DNA of 44,801 nt from JAKFFN01 sp964444305 (GTDB lineage Bacteria > Sumerlaeota > Sumerlaeia > Sumerlaeales > Sumerlaeaceae): positions 1 to 44,801 of the forward strand of contig CAYUGQ010000004.1 in NCBI GenBank assembly GCA_964444305.1. Direction: 5' to 3'. Every line of letters starts with the position of its first letter. Within the stretch, counting starts at the first letter, position 1. The position numbers and the translations under genes were made by a program. Of the stretch, positions 17,399 to 25,198 are shown one piece after another. Under the pieces are notes generated by a model, which was not told the DNA's origin, made no database searches, and worked only from the letters and a program-made list of their open reading frames with translations.

Positions 17399-17462
17399 TA
17401 CTCAAGGCTCCTGGGGACAATTATCAACTAGGCAATACATGCCTGTGACAATATGTTTGCTG

Positions 17463-18227
17463 TCAAACTTCAAACGATAGTCCATCATAAAGCAGTGCCA
17501 TCCCGTCGGGAAGCGAACGGTTTGTGGTTTCATGATCAAGATCGTGGGACATGTGGGTAAACCATGCCTGCTTTGGCTTGATCTGGTTTACGAGATGCAC
17601 CGCCTGCTCAATCGTCATGTGAGTATAATGCGGCTGATGACGCAGGGCGCTGGTAATAAGCACATCCACCCCCTGAAGCGCCTTGATTGTTTCATCGGGC
17701 ACGTCGCTGACATCGGTAAAATACGCAAAGCATCCAACGCGGAATCCCACTATGGGAAGGCGGCCGTGCATCACGGTAAGCGGCAATATCTCCAGCGGGC
17801 CTATACTAAAAGCCTGGCCGGGACGAAACTCTTTCAAATTTAAAAGAGGAATGCCGCCCCCGGGTGGCGGGGGCTCGAAGCAGTAGGCAAACCGGTGTCT
17901 TACATCAGCGAGCGCCGCGGCGGTGCCGTAGACATTAATAGGATGCTGATGGATCATATTGAAAGATCGCAGGTCATCCAGCCCGTTTAAGTGATCGGCG
18001 TGAGTGTGGGTAAGGAGGACGTCTGACACATCGTGGACGCCGCGGGCGAGGGTCTGCAAACGCATGTCCGGCCCACAATCAACCAGTATGCGGGCGCTTC
18101 CCTGTTCCATATAAATGCTCGCCCGGGTGCGGTGATTGCGCGGGTCATTTGAAAGGCAGACGCCACATTTACAGCCGGGCATGGGTACGCCGGCGCTGGT
18201 CCCGGAGCCAAGAATTGTTACTCGCAT
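17463..18227 (-). CDS. MBL-fold metallo-hydrolase, PhnP-like phosphodiesterase
   Basis: This 254-residue protein of the metallo-beta-lactamase fold is close to PhnP, which opens 5-phosphoribosyl 1,2-cyclic phosphate. Near the N-terminus it has GSGTSAGVPMPGCKCGVC, the structural-zinc cysteine cluster of the PhnP group. The catalytic metal motif is HTHADHLNGLDDLR. Downstream metal ligands are in VMHGRLPIVGFR, the AYFTDVSD block and FTHMSHDLDHE. The motif match is strong, but no phosphonate (phn) genes are here. The more general activity of these orphan forms is unknown, so I give no gene symbol. It is divergent from cysE and probably the first gene of a transcript with metF. Confidence 0.9.
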   Translation of the reverse strand: MRVTILGSGTSAGVPMPGCKCGVCLSNDPRNHRTRASIYMEQGSARILVDCGPDMRLQTLARGVHDVSDVLLTHTHADHLNGLDDLRSFNMIHQHPINVYGTAAALADVRHRFAYCFEPPPPGGGIPLLNLKEFRPGQAFSIGPLEILPLTVMHGRLPIVGFRVGCFAYFTDVSDVPDETIKALQGVDVLITSALRHQPHYTHMTIEQAVHLVNQIKPKQAWFTHMSHDLDHETTNRSLPDGMALLYDGLSFEV

Positions 18228-18364
18228 AACGGTGGAACTTTGAGAGGAAAAGCCAGCCCCGCAAGAAGAATGATTACGCCGATATGGCGATTCAGGATTT
18301 CGGAAGGCTTTTCTTTAAAACACAAAAATTCCTCTGGCGGCCAAGGTTTTCGCGCCACTTGTAT

Positions 18365-19189
18365 ATGACAGAACTAATGGTCGAGAAAAACACACGTATA
18401 TGGAGAGCCATGCGGCGGGAAGTAATTGAGATGGCCGAGCGCGAGCCCATCCTCGCCAGCTTTCTCTACGCCACGGTTCTTAATCACCCTTCCTTTGAAG
18501 AAGCTATCAGCTTCCTGCTGGCGAGCAAACTAGCCAGTGCGACAATCCATTCAATCACCCTGCGGGACGTCATGTTTAAGGCTCACCAGGAAGATCCGGG
18601 AATAGCCGACGCCAGCATCGCCGACCTTATCGCCGTGCGCGACCGCGACCCCGCATGTCGCGGATATGCTCACCCGTTCCTTTATTTTAAAGGATACCAT
18701 TCCCTGCAGACATATCGCATTGCCCACCACCTCTGGAAGGGCGGGCGCGTTGAACTGGCCCTCCACCTGCAGAGCCGCATGAGCGAGATTTTCGCCGTGG
18801 ATATCCATCCGGCCGCCCGCATTGGTCATGGGATTTTAATGGACCACGGCACCGGCGTCGTCATTGGCGAAACCGCCGTGGTGGAAGACAACGTCTCGAT
18901 TCTTCATGAAGTAACCCTGGGCGGAACAGGAAAGATCGGCGGCGACCGTCACCCGAAGGTTCGCAAAGGATGTCTCATCAGCGTCGGAGCGAAAATTTTG
19001 GGCAACATCGAAATCGGTGAAGGCGCCAAAGTTGGCGGCGGAGCCGTGGTACTCAATAATGTCGCCCCCCACACAACCGTAGCCGGAATCCCGGCGCGAC
19101 TTGTAGGCAAAGTAAAAGGTGCCCCCGCCCGCGACATGGACCAGAACTTTTCCGACGCCCAGATTTTTCATGACGGTACGGGAATTTAA
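18365..19189 (+). CDS. cysE: Serine O-acetyltransferase
   Basis: CysE makes O-acetylserine from serine and acetyl-CoA, the committed step to cysteine. The N-terminal helical domain (REPILASFLYATVLNHPSFEEAISFLLASKLAS) and the left-handed beta-helix of hexapeptide repeats (VDIHPAARIGHGILMDH, GGTGKIGGDRHPKVRKG) match the E. coli type closely. The protein ends in Ile (GTGI), the residue that lets SAT dock into cysteine synthase. ATG 18365 gives 274 residues, the usual length. An earlier in-frame ATG at 18284 would add 27 basic-aromatic residues. Neither start has a clear ribosome site. It is followed by the AT-richer accessory pair. Confidence 0.95.
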   Translation: MTELMVEKNTRIWRAMRREVIEMAEREPILASFLYATVLNHPSFEEAISFLLASKLASATIHSITLRDVMFKAHQEDPGIADASIADLIAVRDRDPACRGYAHPFLYFKGYHSLQTYRIAHHLWKGGRVELALHLQSRMSEIFAVDIHPAARIGHGILMDHGTGVVIGETAVVEDNVSILHEVTLGGTGKIGGDRHPKVRKGCLISVGAKILGNIEIGEGAKVGGGAVVLNNVAPHTTVAGIPARLVGKVKGAPARDMDQNFSDAQIFHDGTGI

Positions 19190-19213
19190 TTTACTTCGTA
19201 GCTAACAAAGTGT

Positions 19214-19243
19214 TGCTTGAAATTCAATCGCTATGGATATTGT
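19214..19243 (+). promoter_or_regulatory. Candidate promoter of the Panacea module
   Basis: TTGCTT (19214-19219), an 18-base spacer and TATTGT (19238-19243) lie in the AT-rich gap after cysE. The predicted transcript start is about 115 bases before the antitoxin-like gene. The match is moderate. Confidence 0.4.
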
Positions 19244-19272
19244 ACTGTCTAAGTGATGGCCGAAGTACGAAT

Positions 19273-19289
19273 AGGCATTGTAAATGCCT
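19273..19289. promoter_or_regulatory. Perfect inverted repeat, candidate operator of the Panacea module
   Basis: AGGCATT-GTA-AATGCCT is a perfect palindrome with 7-base arms, placed between the candidate promoter and the first gene of the module. Autoregulation by the module's own proteins is inference. A short mRNA hairpin is the other reading. Confidence 0.45.
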
Positions 19290-19365
19290 GTGAGTATTTG
19301 TAAGTAGGGTAACGGACTGGCAATTCACTCCTACAGATCTTCGCTTGTCGAATAGGGCAATAACC

Positions 19366-19995
19366 ATGATTCAGTATAACTTCGATGAAGCAAAGGCGAC
19401 AGAAGTCGCTGCAGAATTTCTGCAGCGTACGCCTGATGGTGCGCTGGATGATGTCATTCTGATGAAACTGATGTATTTTGCTGACCGTAAATCCCTCGAA
19501 CTTTATGATAGACCCATCATTGGAGACAAATTGTACTGCATGGAAAACGGTCCTGTTCTCAGTGGAGTGCTGCAGTTGCTTAACGCAACTCACGGCAAAT
19601 TCTATAAACCCTTTTCGGTGGGGAACTCAATTTTTATCCAGCATATAAAACGGTGGCTAGGCACAGTATCTCTTAAAGCGGTGCCGCAGGTGGCTAGGCT
19701 AACTCGAGCTGAAAAACGGATTATTAATGAGGTCTTCGAACAATACGGCCGGATGAACCGGGACGAAATTGTTGAAGTTGCCCATGGGTTGGGTGAGTAT
19801 GTGGAAACACCTGCCGGAAAGCGCAATCCTCTTCAATATGAAGATATATTAAAATCCCTTGGTCGATCCGCAGAAGAAATCGACCTCGCGAGCAGAAAAG
19901 CTTCTTCTGCCTATATTTTTCAGTCTCAGGCGAATCAAGCCAGGACTGTAGCCGCGTTTGAACAACCGCAACTGCGATCAAAATTAACATCGTAG
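19366..19995 (+). CDS. Panacea (SocA/DUF4065)-domain protein, likely antitoxin
   Basis: The 209-residue protein carries the Panacea domain at about residues 30-150. The hallmark strings are LMKLMYFADRKSLELYDRPI, IIGDKLYCMENGPVLSG, and the EIVEVAHGLGEY region. Panacea proteins (SocA, GepA and relatives) are known antitoxins that neutralise many unrelated toxins encoded next to them. The ATG at 19366 has AGGG 8 bases upstream. A TTG 7 codons earlier lacks support. A second gene begins 3 bases after its stop. Hand counts on three lines of this gene give about 42-52% GC, against 68% in one line of cysE. This points to recent arrival. The C-terminal 50 residues are polar and outside the domain, perhaps for toxin recognition. 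Confidence 0.87.
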   Translation: MIQYNFDEAKATEVAAEFLQRTPDGALDDVILMKLMYFADRKSLELYDRPIIGDKLYCMENGPVLSGVLQLLNATHGKFYKPFSVGNSIFIQHIKRWLGTVSLKAVPQVARLTRAEKRIINEVFEQYGRMNRDEIVEVAHGLGEYVETPAGKRNPLQYEDILKSLGRSAEEIDLASRKASSAYIFQSQANQARTVAAFEQPQLRSKLTS

Positions 19996-19998
19996 GAA

Positions 19999-20397
19999 AT
20001 GCCAAAAGCTGGGGAAACTTTCTACGGGAAGTGTAACGATAAGGAACCGCTAAGTCACCTGTGGGTGGTTTTAACCTCTTCAAATGGGTATAATGAAGAA
20101 TGCATCTTGGTGAATTTCACAGATGAAGAAAACCTGCGTCCGGCTGAGCGTGAATTTGTTTTAGACCCTGCCGAGGTAAAACACCATCGCTTGAAGTCGA
20201 AGCGGTCTGCAGCTTGGTTTTACATGATGGAATGCCTGAAGGACACTGAGATCGCTCTATTTATCAAGTATGCGCAACTGCAGCCAGATACGTCAATAGA
20301 CCCAGAACTTCTTCGGCACATACAGCTGGCAGCAATTCAGTCCGACCATATACATCCTGAGCATGAGAGAAAGATCAGAGATTTCCTGAAGCTATAA
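19999..20397 (+). CDS. Unrecognised small protein paired with the Panacea gene, candidate toxin
   Basis: This 132-residue protein is soluble, with no signal peptide or membrane helix. Its ATG lies 3 bases after the antitoxin stop, and the ribosome site is part of that stop (TAGGAAATG), so translation is coupled. The N-terminal half alternates beta-like strands (HLWVVLTS, CILVNFTDE, REFVLDP) and then a His/Arg/Lys-rich KHHRLKSKRSAAWF. The C-terminal half looks helical. The strand pattern recalls small SH3-like barrels such as MazF/PemK, but I cannot align catalytic residues and do not claim that family. Position alone supports the toxin role: Panacea antitoxins are normally followed or preceded by their toxin. 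Confidence 0.65.
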   Translation: MPKAGETFYGKCNDKEPLSHLWVVLTSSNGYNEECILVNFTDEENLRPAEREFVLDPAEVKHHRLKSKRSAAWFYMMECLKDTEIALFIKYAQLQPDTSIDPELLRHIQLAAIQSDHIHPEHERKIRDFLKL

Positions 20398-20491
20398 GGC
20401 TCTCATTTCGCTACAGTCAGAAAGACGCCGGTTAACAGCCAGCATACCTTAATGAAGCCCCACCCAGAACAGATGTACTAATTTTTCATAC

Positions 20492-23446
20492 ATGGCCTCT
20501 ACCCAAACCACCCCACGCAAGAAAAAGAAAAACCCGCAAAATCCTGCGCCCCCAGAGTCGTTTAACAGTCCGGCTGATCCGGCAGAGATGGCGTCATCAA
20601 CAGATGTTATTACGGTAATTGGCGCGGCGGAGCATAATCTGCGCAATATCGACGTCGTCATCCCCCGCGACAGCCTTACCGTCATTACCGGGCTCAGTGG
20701 CAGCGGGAAGTCGTCTCTTGCGTTTGATACTATTTATGCGGAGGGTCAGCGCCGGTATATGGAATCCCTTTCCGCATTCGCCCGGCAATATCTTGACCAG
20801 ATGCAAAAGCCCAAGGTGGAGTTTATTGATGGCCTCAGTCCGGCCATTTCCATTGAGCAGAAAACAGTTTCAAAAAACCCGCGCTCGACGGTTGGAACTG
20901 TTACAGAGATTTACGATTACCTCCGCGTGCTTTTCGCCACCATCGGCCGCCCCCATTGCCCCAATTGCGACACGCCCATTAAAAAGCAGTCGGCTTCGCA
21001 GATCACGGATACGCTCATGCAATTGCCCGAGGGAACCAAGCTCCTGGTGATGGCGCCCGTGGTCAGGGGCCGCAAGGGTGAGTATCGCCAGATTTTTGAA
21101 GACGCCATAAAGATGGGTTATACTCGCGCCCGGGTAAACGGTGAGGTCATTGAGCTTGAGACAATCCCGAAGCTAAAGAAAACTCACAAGCATTCTATCA
21201 GCATAGTTATTGATCGCCTGGTCATTAATAGGAACGCGGGAAACCGGCTGGACGATGCTGTGCGGACAGCTCTTTCACGGGCGAAAGGTCTTCTTGAAAT
21301 CCAGACCCTGCCGGATGATAATGTTCGCCTGTTCTCCGAACATTTTTCCTGCCCTGAATGCGGGACATCTATCGCTGAAATCACGCCGCGTCTTTTTTCT
21401 TTCAACTCCCCCTACGGTCAATGCCGGAACTGTTCCGGTCTGGGCTATTTTCCAGAACTGGACCCCCGGCGTCTGATTGCAGATCCTGGTCTTTCTATCC
21501 GGCTGGGGGCGCTGGCTGTGGATCGCAATCCGCTGGCCATGCGCGGCGCACGCTACCTCGATCCCGACCGCGCATATCCTCTCCTGGCTCTGCAGGAAAT
21601 CTACAAGCTCGACCTCGACAAGCCGTTTGGCAAGCTGAGCCTTGAGCATCAGAACCTGGTCCTCCACGGCAATGGCATGAAACGCATGACCATGGACAGC
21701 GCCATCACGGGAAAAGCCACCGGAAGGAAAGTCTACCTCTACTGGGAAGGCCTCATCCCGGAAGTCCAGCGCCGCTTTGAAGAAGGCGATCGGGAAGTGG
21801 AGCACTTCTTTCGCGATCATCCCTGTTCTGCCTGTGGTGGAGCCCGGCTGAGACCCGAAGCTCTTTCCGTACGCCTCGGCGATCAAACCATCGGTGCTTT
21901 AACAGAACTGAGCATCGAACGCGCGGCGCAGTTTGTAAGCAATCTTGAACTGAACGAAAGAGAGCTTGCCCTGGGTGATCAGATCATCAAGGAAGTCCGC
22001 GAGCGCCTTCAGTTTTTAACCAATGTTGGTCTGCAATACCTCACCCTCGACCGGCAGGCTGGCACCCTGAGCGGGGGCGAGGCCCAGCGTATGCGGCTGG
22101 CTACGCAGATTGGCTCGCAGTTAACCGGAGTGCTTTATGTTCTCGATGAACCCAGCATCGGGCTTCATCAGCGTGACAACCAGAAACTAATCAATGCCCT
22201 GCTGCGCCTGCGGGATTTGGGCAATACCTTGATCGTAGTGGAACATGACGAATCCACCATGCGGGTCGCGGATTTTATCATAGATATGGGGCCGGGGGCT
22301 GGCCGCCTGGGGGGCGAGGTCGTCTTCCAGGGCACACCGAACCTAATGCTTCGGGATGACAGCTCCCTTACTGGAGATTACCTGAGGGGATCTCGCTCTA
22401 TCCCGACCCCGGAAGCACGTCGTCCCGTAAATCCCGAGCGCGTGCTGACCATTCACGGTGCCCGGGAACATAATCTCCAGCGAATCGAGGTCATGTTCCC
22501 TCTCGGAGTTTTTACCTGCGTGACAGGCGTAAGCGGCAGCGGAAAAAGCACCGTGGTGGAAGACATCCTCTATTCGGCTCTCACAAACCATATTTATGGA
22601 AGCGGTCGGGCCGTTGGAGCATACGATCGCTTGGAAGGCCTTGACCTGGTGGACAAAGTGGTCGACGTAGACCAGTCCCCCATCGGTCGAACCCCGCGCT
22701 CCAATCCCGCCACCTATACGGGTGTCTTCACCGCAATCCGCGATCTTTTCGCCAATCTTCCCGAAAGCCAGATCCGCGGGTACGCTCCTGGTCGCTTCAG
22801 CTTTAACGTAAAAGGCGGCCGCTGTGAGGAATGTAAAGGCGACGGCTTGCGCCGGATCGAGATGCATTTTCTTCCCGACACCTACGTCGAGTGCCAGATA
22901 TGTCATGGTCAGCGCTTTAACCGCGAAACCCTGGAGGTTCTCTACAAGGGAAAATCTATCGCCGATGTGCTCCAAATGACAATCGAAGATGCTTGCGAGT
23001 TTTTCAGCGCCCAGCCGTCCATCTGTCACAAAATGACAACGATGCGCGATGTGGGGTTGGGTTACCTGACCTTGGGCCAAAGCGCGACCACATTAAGCGG
23101 TGGCGAGGCTCAGCGCGTGAAGCTGGCAAAAGAACTCAGCAAACGTGCCACCGGCAAGACGGTATATATCTTGGACGAGCCCACCACCGGCCTCCATTTC
23201 GAAGACATCCGAAAACTGCTGGAAGTCCTTCAGGCACTCGTGAGCACCGGGAATACGGTAATCGTCATCGAACACAACCTCGACGTCATCAAAACCGCCG
23301 ATTACATTATTGATATGGGACCGGAAGGGGGCGAACATGGTGGCCTTGTTGTCGCCGCAGGAACTCCGGAAGAAGTAGCGGCCGTTCCCGAAAGTGTCAC
23401 GGGGCAATTCCTTAAAGAATTCCTCCAGACCCGGACAAAAAATTAG
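20492..23446 (+). CDS. uvrA: Excinuclease ABC subunit A
   Basis: UvrA finds bulky DNA damage in nucleotide excision repair and loads UvrB. The 984 residues contain two ABC ATPase modules. Walker A motifs are GLSGSGKSS (about 67-75) and GVSGSGKST, and there are two LSGGEAQR signatures. Two zinc modules are visible: CPECG...CRNC in the first half and CEECKGDG...CQICHG in the second. Two further CxxC pairs (CPNC; CSACGG) also match the family. An N-terminal extension of about 32 Lys/Pro/Asn-rich residues precedes the usual start, and an internal ATG at 20588 could be the true one. Neither has a Shine-Dalgarno. It is a core gene standing alone. Confidence 0.98.
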   Translation: MASTQTTPRKKKKNPQNPAPPESFNSPADPAEMASSTDVITVIGAAEHNLRNIDVVIPRDSLTVITGLSGSGKSSLAFDTIYAEGQRRYMESLSAFARQYLDQMQKPKVEFIDGLSPAISIEQKTVSKNPRSTVGTVTEIYDYLRVLFATIGRPHCPNCDTPIKKQSASQITDTLMQLPEGTKLLVMAPVVRGRKGEYRQIFEDAIKMGYTRARVNGEVIELETIPKLKKTHKHSISIVIDRLVINRNAGNRLDDAVRTALSRAKGLLEIQTLPDDNVRLFSEHFSCPECGTSIAEITPRLFSFNSPYGQCRNCSGLGYFPELDPRRLIADPGLSIRLGALAVDRNPLAMRGARYLDPDRAYPLLALQEIYKLDLDKPFGKLSLEHQNLVLHGNGMKRMTMDSAITGKATGRKVYLYWEGLIPEVQRRFEEGDREVEHFFRDHPCSACGGARLRPEALSVRLGDQTIGALTELSIERAAQFVSNLELNERELALGDQIIKEVRERLQFLTNVGLQYLTLDRQAGTLSGGEAQRMRLATQIGSQLTGVLYVLDEPSIGLHQRDNQKLINALLRLRDLGNTLIVVEHDESTMRVADFIIDMGPGAGRLGGEVVFQGTPNLMLRDDSSLTGDYLRGSRSIPTPEARRPVNPERVLTIHGAREHNLQRIEVMFPLGVFTCVTGVSGSGKSTVVEDILYSALTNHIYGSGRAVGAYDRLEGLDLVDKVVDVDQSPIGRTPRSNPATYTGVFTAIRDLFANLPESQIRGYAPGRFSFNVKGGRCEECKGDGLRRIEMHFLPDTYVECQICHGQRFNRETLEVLYKGKSIADVLQMTIEDACEFFSAQPSICHKMTTMRDVGLGYLTLGQSATTLSGGEAQRVKLAKELSKRATGKTVYILDEPTTGLHFEDIRKLLEVLQALVSTGNTVIVIEHNLDVIKTADYIIDMGPEGGEHGGLVVAAGTPEEVAAVPESVTGQFLKEFLQTRTKN

Positions 23447-23505
23447 GGGCCAACGCAAGGTGGTTTCTCGCGCGGCCCCCGTTATAAACCTCAGCTAATT
23501 AGTGA

Positions 23506-24033
23506 TTATCTACCGTCACCGTCGGCATCGCCGGGAAGTTTTTCTTCCACGCGGTGCCAGGCGTCACGAGTAGCAAGCTTGGCTCGCTCCCAGTTCAACC
23601 GGCTTCCGCTGCGGCGATTTTCCCAATCGGTTTCGAGCTCACGATCGACGTCGTCAAAGCGACGCTCAGCCGGGTATTTAGCCCGTGATTCCCAGCCGTA
23701 GCGATAGGCCGGAGCGTAATCTTCTTCGTATGTATAATCGCCCTCATAATATGGGCGGTTTACGTGCTCGTCGCGCCAGTAAGCGTGCTCGACAGTGGGA
23801 TCAATCCCTTCGGCCACGCCTTTACCAATGAGGCCACCGGCAACAGCGCCAATGGCGCCGCCAACGAGGGAACCGGCCGGACCACCAACAGAGCCAATAG
23901 CCGCGCCAGCAGCCGCTCCGCCGGCCGCACCAACACCCGTACCTACGGGGTGTGCGCCTGGCGTTCCTGTAATAGGATCACGGTTCTCAGAACCGCCTGT
24001 TACACCATCTTTTTTGTCTTTATCATGTGCCAT
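23506..24033 (-). CDS. Glycine-zipper conserved protein of unknown function
   Basis: The 175-residue protein has a charged N-terminus (MAHDKDKKDG). A Gly/Ala glycine-zipper stretch follows at about residues 30-75, able to insert into or pack against membranes. The polar C-terminal half is rich in aromatic and acidic residues and ends GDADGDGR. I recall similar proteins of the same layout, with IDPTVEHAYWR and RYGWESR blocks, in other bacteria as hypothetical proteins without a known job. ATG 24033 is chosen since AAAGGA lies 10 bases upstream. An earlier start would add 23 unlikely residues. It is a single gene, convergent with uvrA. Confidence 0.82.
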   Translation of the reverse strand: MAHDKDKKDGVTGGSENRDPITGTPGAHPVGTGVGAAGGAAAGAAIGSVGGPAGSLVGGAIGAVAGGLIGKGVAEGIDPTVEHAYWRDEHVNRPYYEGDYTYEEDYAPAYRYGWESRAKYPAERRFDDVDRELETDWENRRSGSRLNWERAKLATRDAWHRVEEKLPGDADGDGR

Positions 24034-24161
24034 TTTAAACGATTCCTTTAATCTAAAGTCAGGTGGAGCATCGAAGAGCGACTTGATGAAATACTGTTCC
24101 ACTGCCCCAGATGTAAGGGCAAACGGCGTGCCACAATAAACCAGGTTCGAGAGAAAAACGC

Positions 24162-24920
24162 TCAGACGCCGGCGGGCACTTCTTCTTCAGATCTGGTCAA
24201 CTCCAGGAAGAGTTGCTCCAGATTATCATCCCGGCCCAGCCGCTCGCGCAGCTCAGTGATAGTGCCCAGGAAGATCACCTTCCCCCGATTATAAATCGCC
24301 ACACGGTCTGCCAATTCTTCAGCCACACTAAGGACGTGAGTGCAAAGAAAAACCGTACGCCCCTGCTCACTCTGCTGTCGAAAGAGTTGCTTCACAGTGC
24401 GAGCGCTTTGCGGATCCAGACCCACCATCGGCTCATCCACAACGACAACTTCCGGGTCATGCATCAGGCTGGCGCTAATAACCAGCTTCTGGCGCATGCC
24501 GTGACTGTAACCTTCGATAAGTTTATCCGCCGCCTTTTCCAGCGAAAACAGGCGAGCGAAATATTGAAACTTTTCATCCTGAACGTCCTTCGGAACGTTA
24601 AACAGATCTCCCACGAAACGGAAAAACTCGCGTCCGCTGAGCTTTTCATACAAAAACGGCTGGTCCGGGATGTAACCAATTCGCCGCTTGGCCTCGACGG
24701 GATTCTCTTGCACATCATACCCAGCCACAAGCACCCGCCCGCTTGTGGGCCTGATAAGACCGGTCAGCATTTTGATGGTCGTCGTTTTCCCGGCACCATT
24801 TGGGCCCAGGCAACACATCAGTTCTCCCCGTGCCACGGACAGGTTCACGTCATCCACAGCGGTAAGATCATGGTAAACTTTCGTCAGATTTTCGAGTTTA
24901 ACTCCGGGGGTTTCCGTCAT
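24162..24920 (-). CDS. ABC transporter ATP-binding protein (ABC-2 export type)
   Basis: This 252-residue nucleotide-binding subunit belongs to the class that drives ABC-2 exporters. Walker A GPNGAGKTT is at 39-47 and the Q-loop region is near 87 (IGYIPDQPFLYEKL). The signature is the variant SHGMRQ at 139-144, Walker B is VVVVDE at about 158-163, and the H-loop is CTHVLS. ATG 24920 shares one base with the stop of the DUF2905 gene (TGATG), so translation is coupled. A longer frame from 25049 would overlap that gene. No ABC-2 permease is in the window, so its membrane partner lies elsewhere or the ATPase has an odd role. Confidence 0.93.
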   Translation of the reverse strand: MTETPGVKLENLTKVYHDLTAVDDVNLSVARGELMCCLGPNGAGKTTTIKMLTGLIRPTSGRVLVAGYDVQENPVEAKRRIGYIPDQPFLYEKLSGREFFRFVGDLFNVPKDVQDEKFQYFARLFSLEKAADKLIEGYSHGMRQKLVISASLMHDPEVVVVDEPMVGLDPQSARTVKQLFRQQSEQGRTVFLCTHVLSVAEELADRVAIYNRGKVIFLGTITELRERLGRDDNLEQLFLELTRSEEEVPAGV

Positions 24921-25135
24921 CAGCGCCGACCAAACAAATTCAATATAATGCTTAGAACAATACTCAGGATGATGCAGGTGACAATGGGAAAGTAAAACGA
25001 CCCACTCTTTCCCTCGATATGGATATCGCCGGGCAAACGCCCCATCCACGGAATCTTCTGAGCAGCTTGAAACACGCCACCTATGATGATAAAAAAGATG
25101 CCGGTTATGATCAGTATTTTGCCAAAAGAATCCAT
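24920..25135 (-). CDS. DUF2905 small membrane protein
   Basis: This 71-residue protein has two predicted transmembrane helices (about residues 5-24 and 48-66). Between them is the family's conserved loop IPWMGRLPGDIHIEGKSGSFYFPI, which identifies DUF2905. Its function is unknown. The gene overlaps the ABC ATPase gene by one base and lies 63 bases after dsbD, so all three probably form one transcript. Confidence 0.92.
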   Translation of the reverse strand: MDSFGKILIITGIFFIIIGGVFQAAQKIPWMGRLPGDIHIEGKSGSFYFPIVTCIILSIVLSIILNLFGRR

Positions 25136-25198
25136 ATTGCGTGAAAAACCGTCCGCGAAAATCAGACCGCTCCGGCCCGCCGTAAAACCGCCGAAAAA

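Noticed and set aside
23449..23485. GGGGCC...GGCCCC pairing after uvrA
   Set aside because: The arms are short and the loop of over 20 bases is too long for a convincing terminator.
10000..25000. A dif recombination site in the skew-transition region
   Set aside because: Intergenic sequences were read for XerC/XerD-like half-sites and none came close to the consensus.
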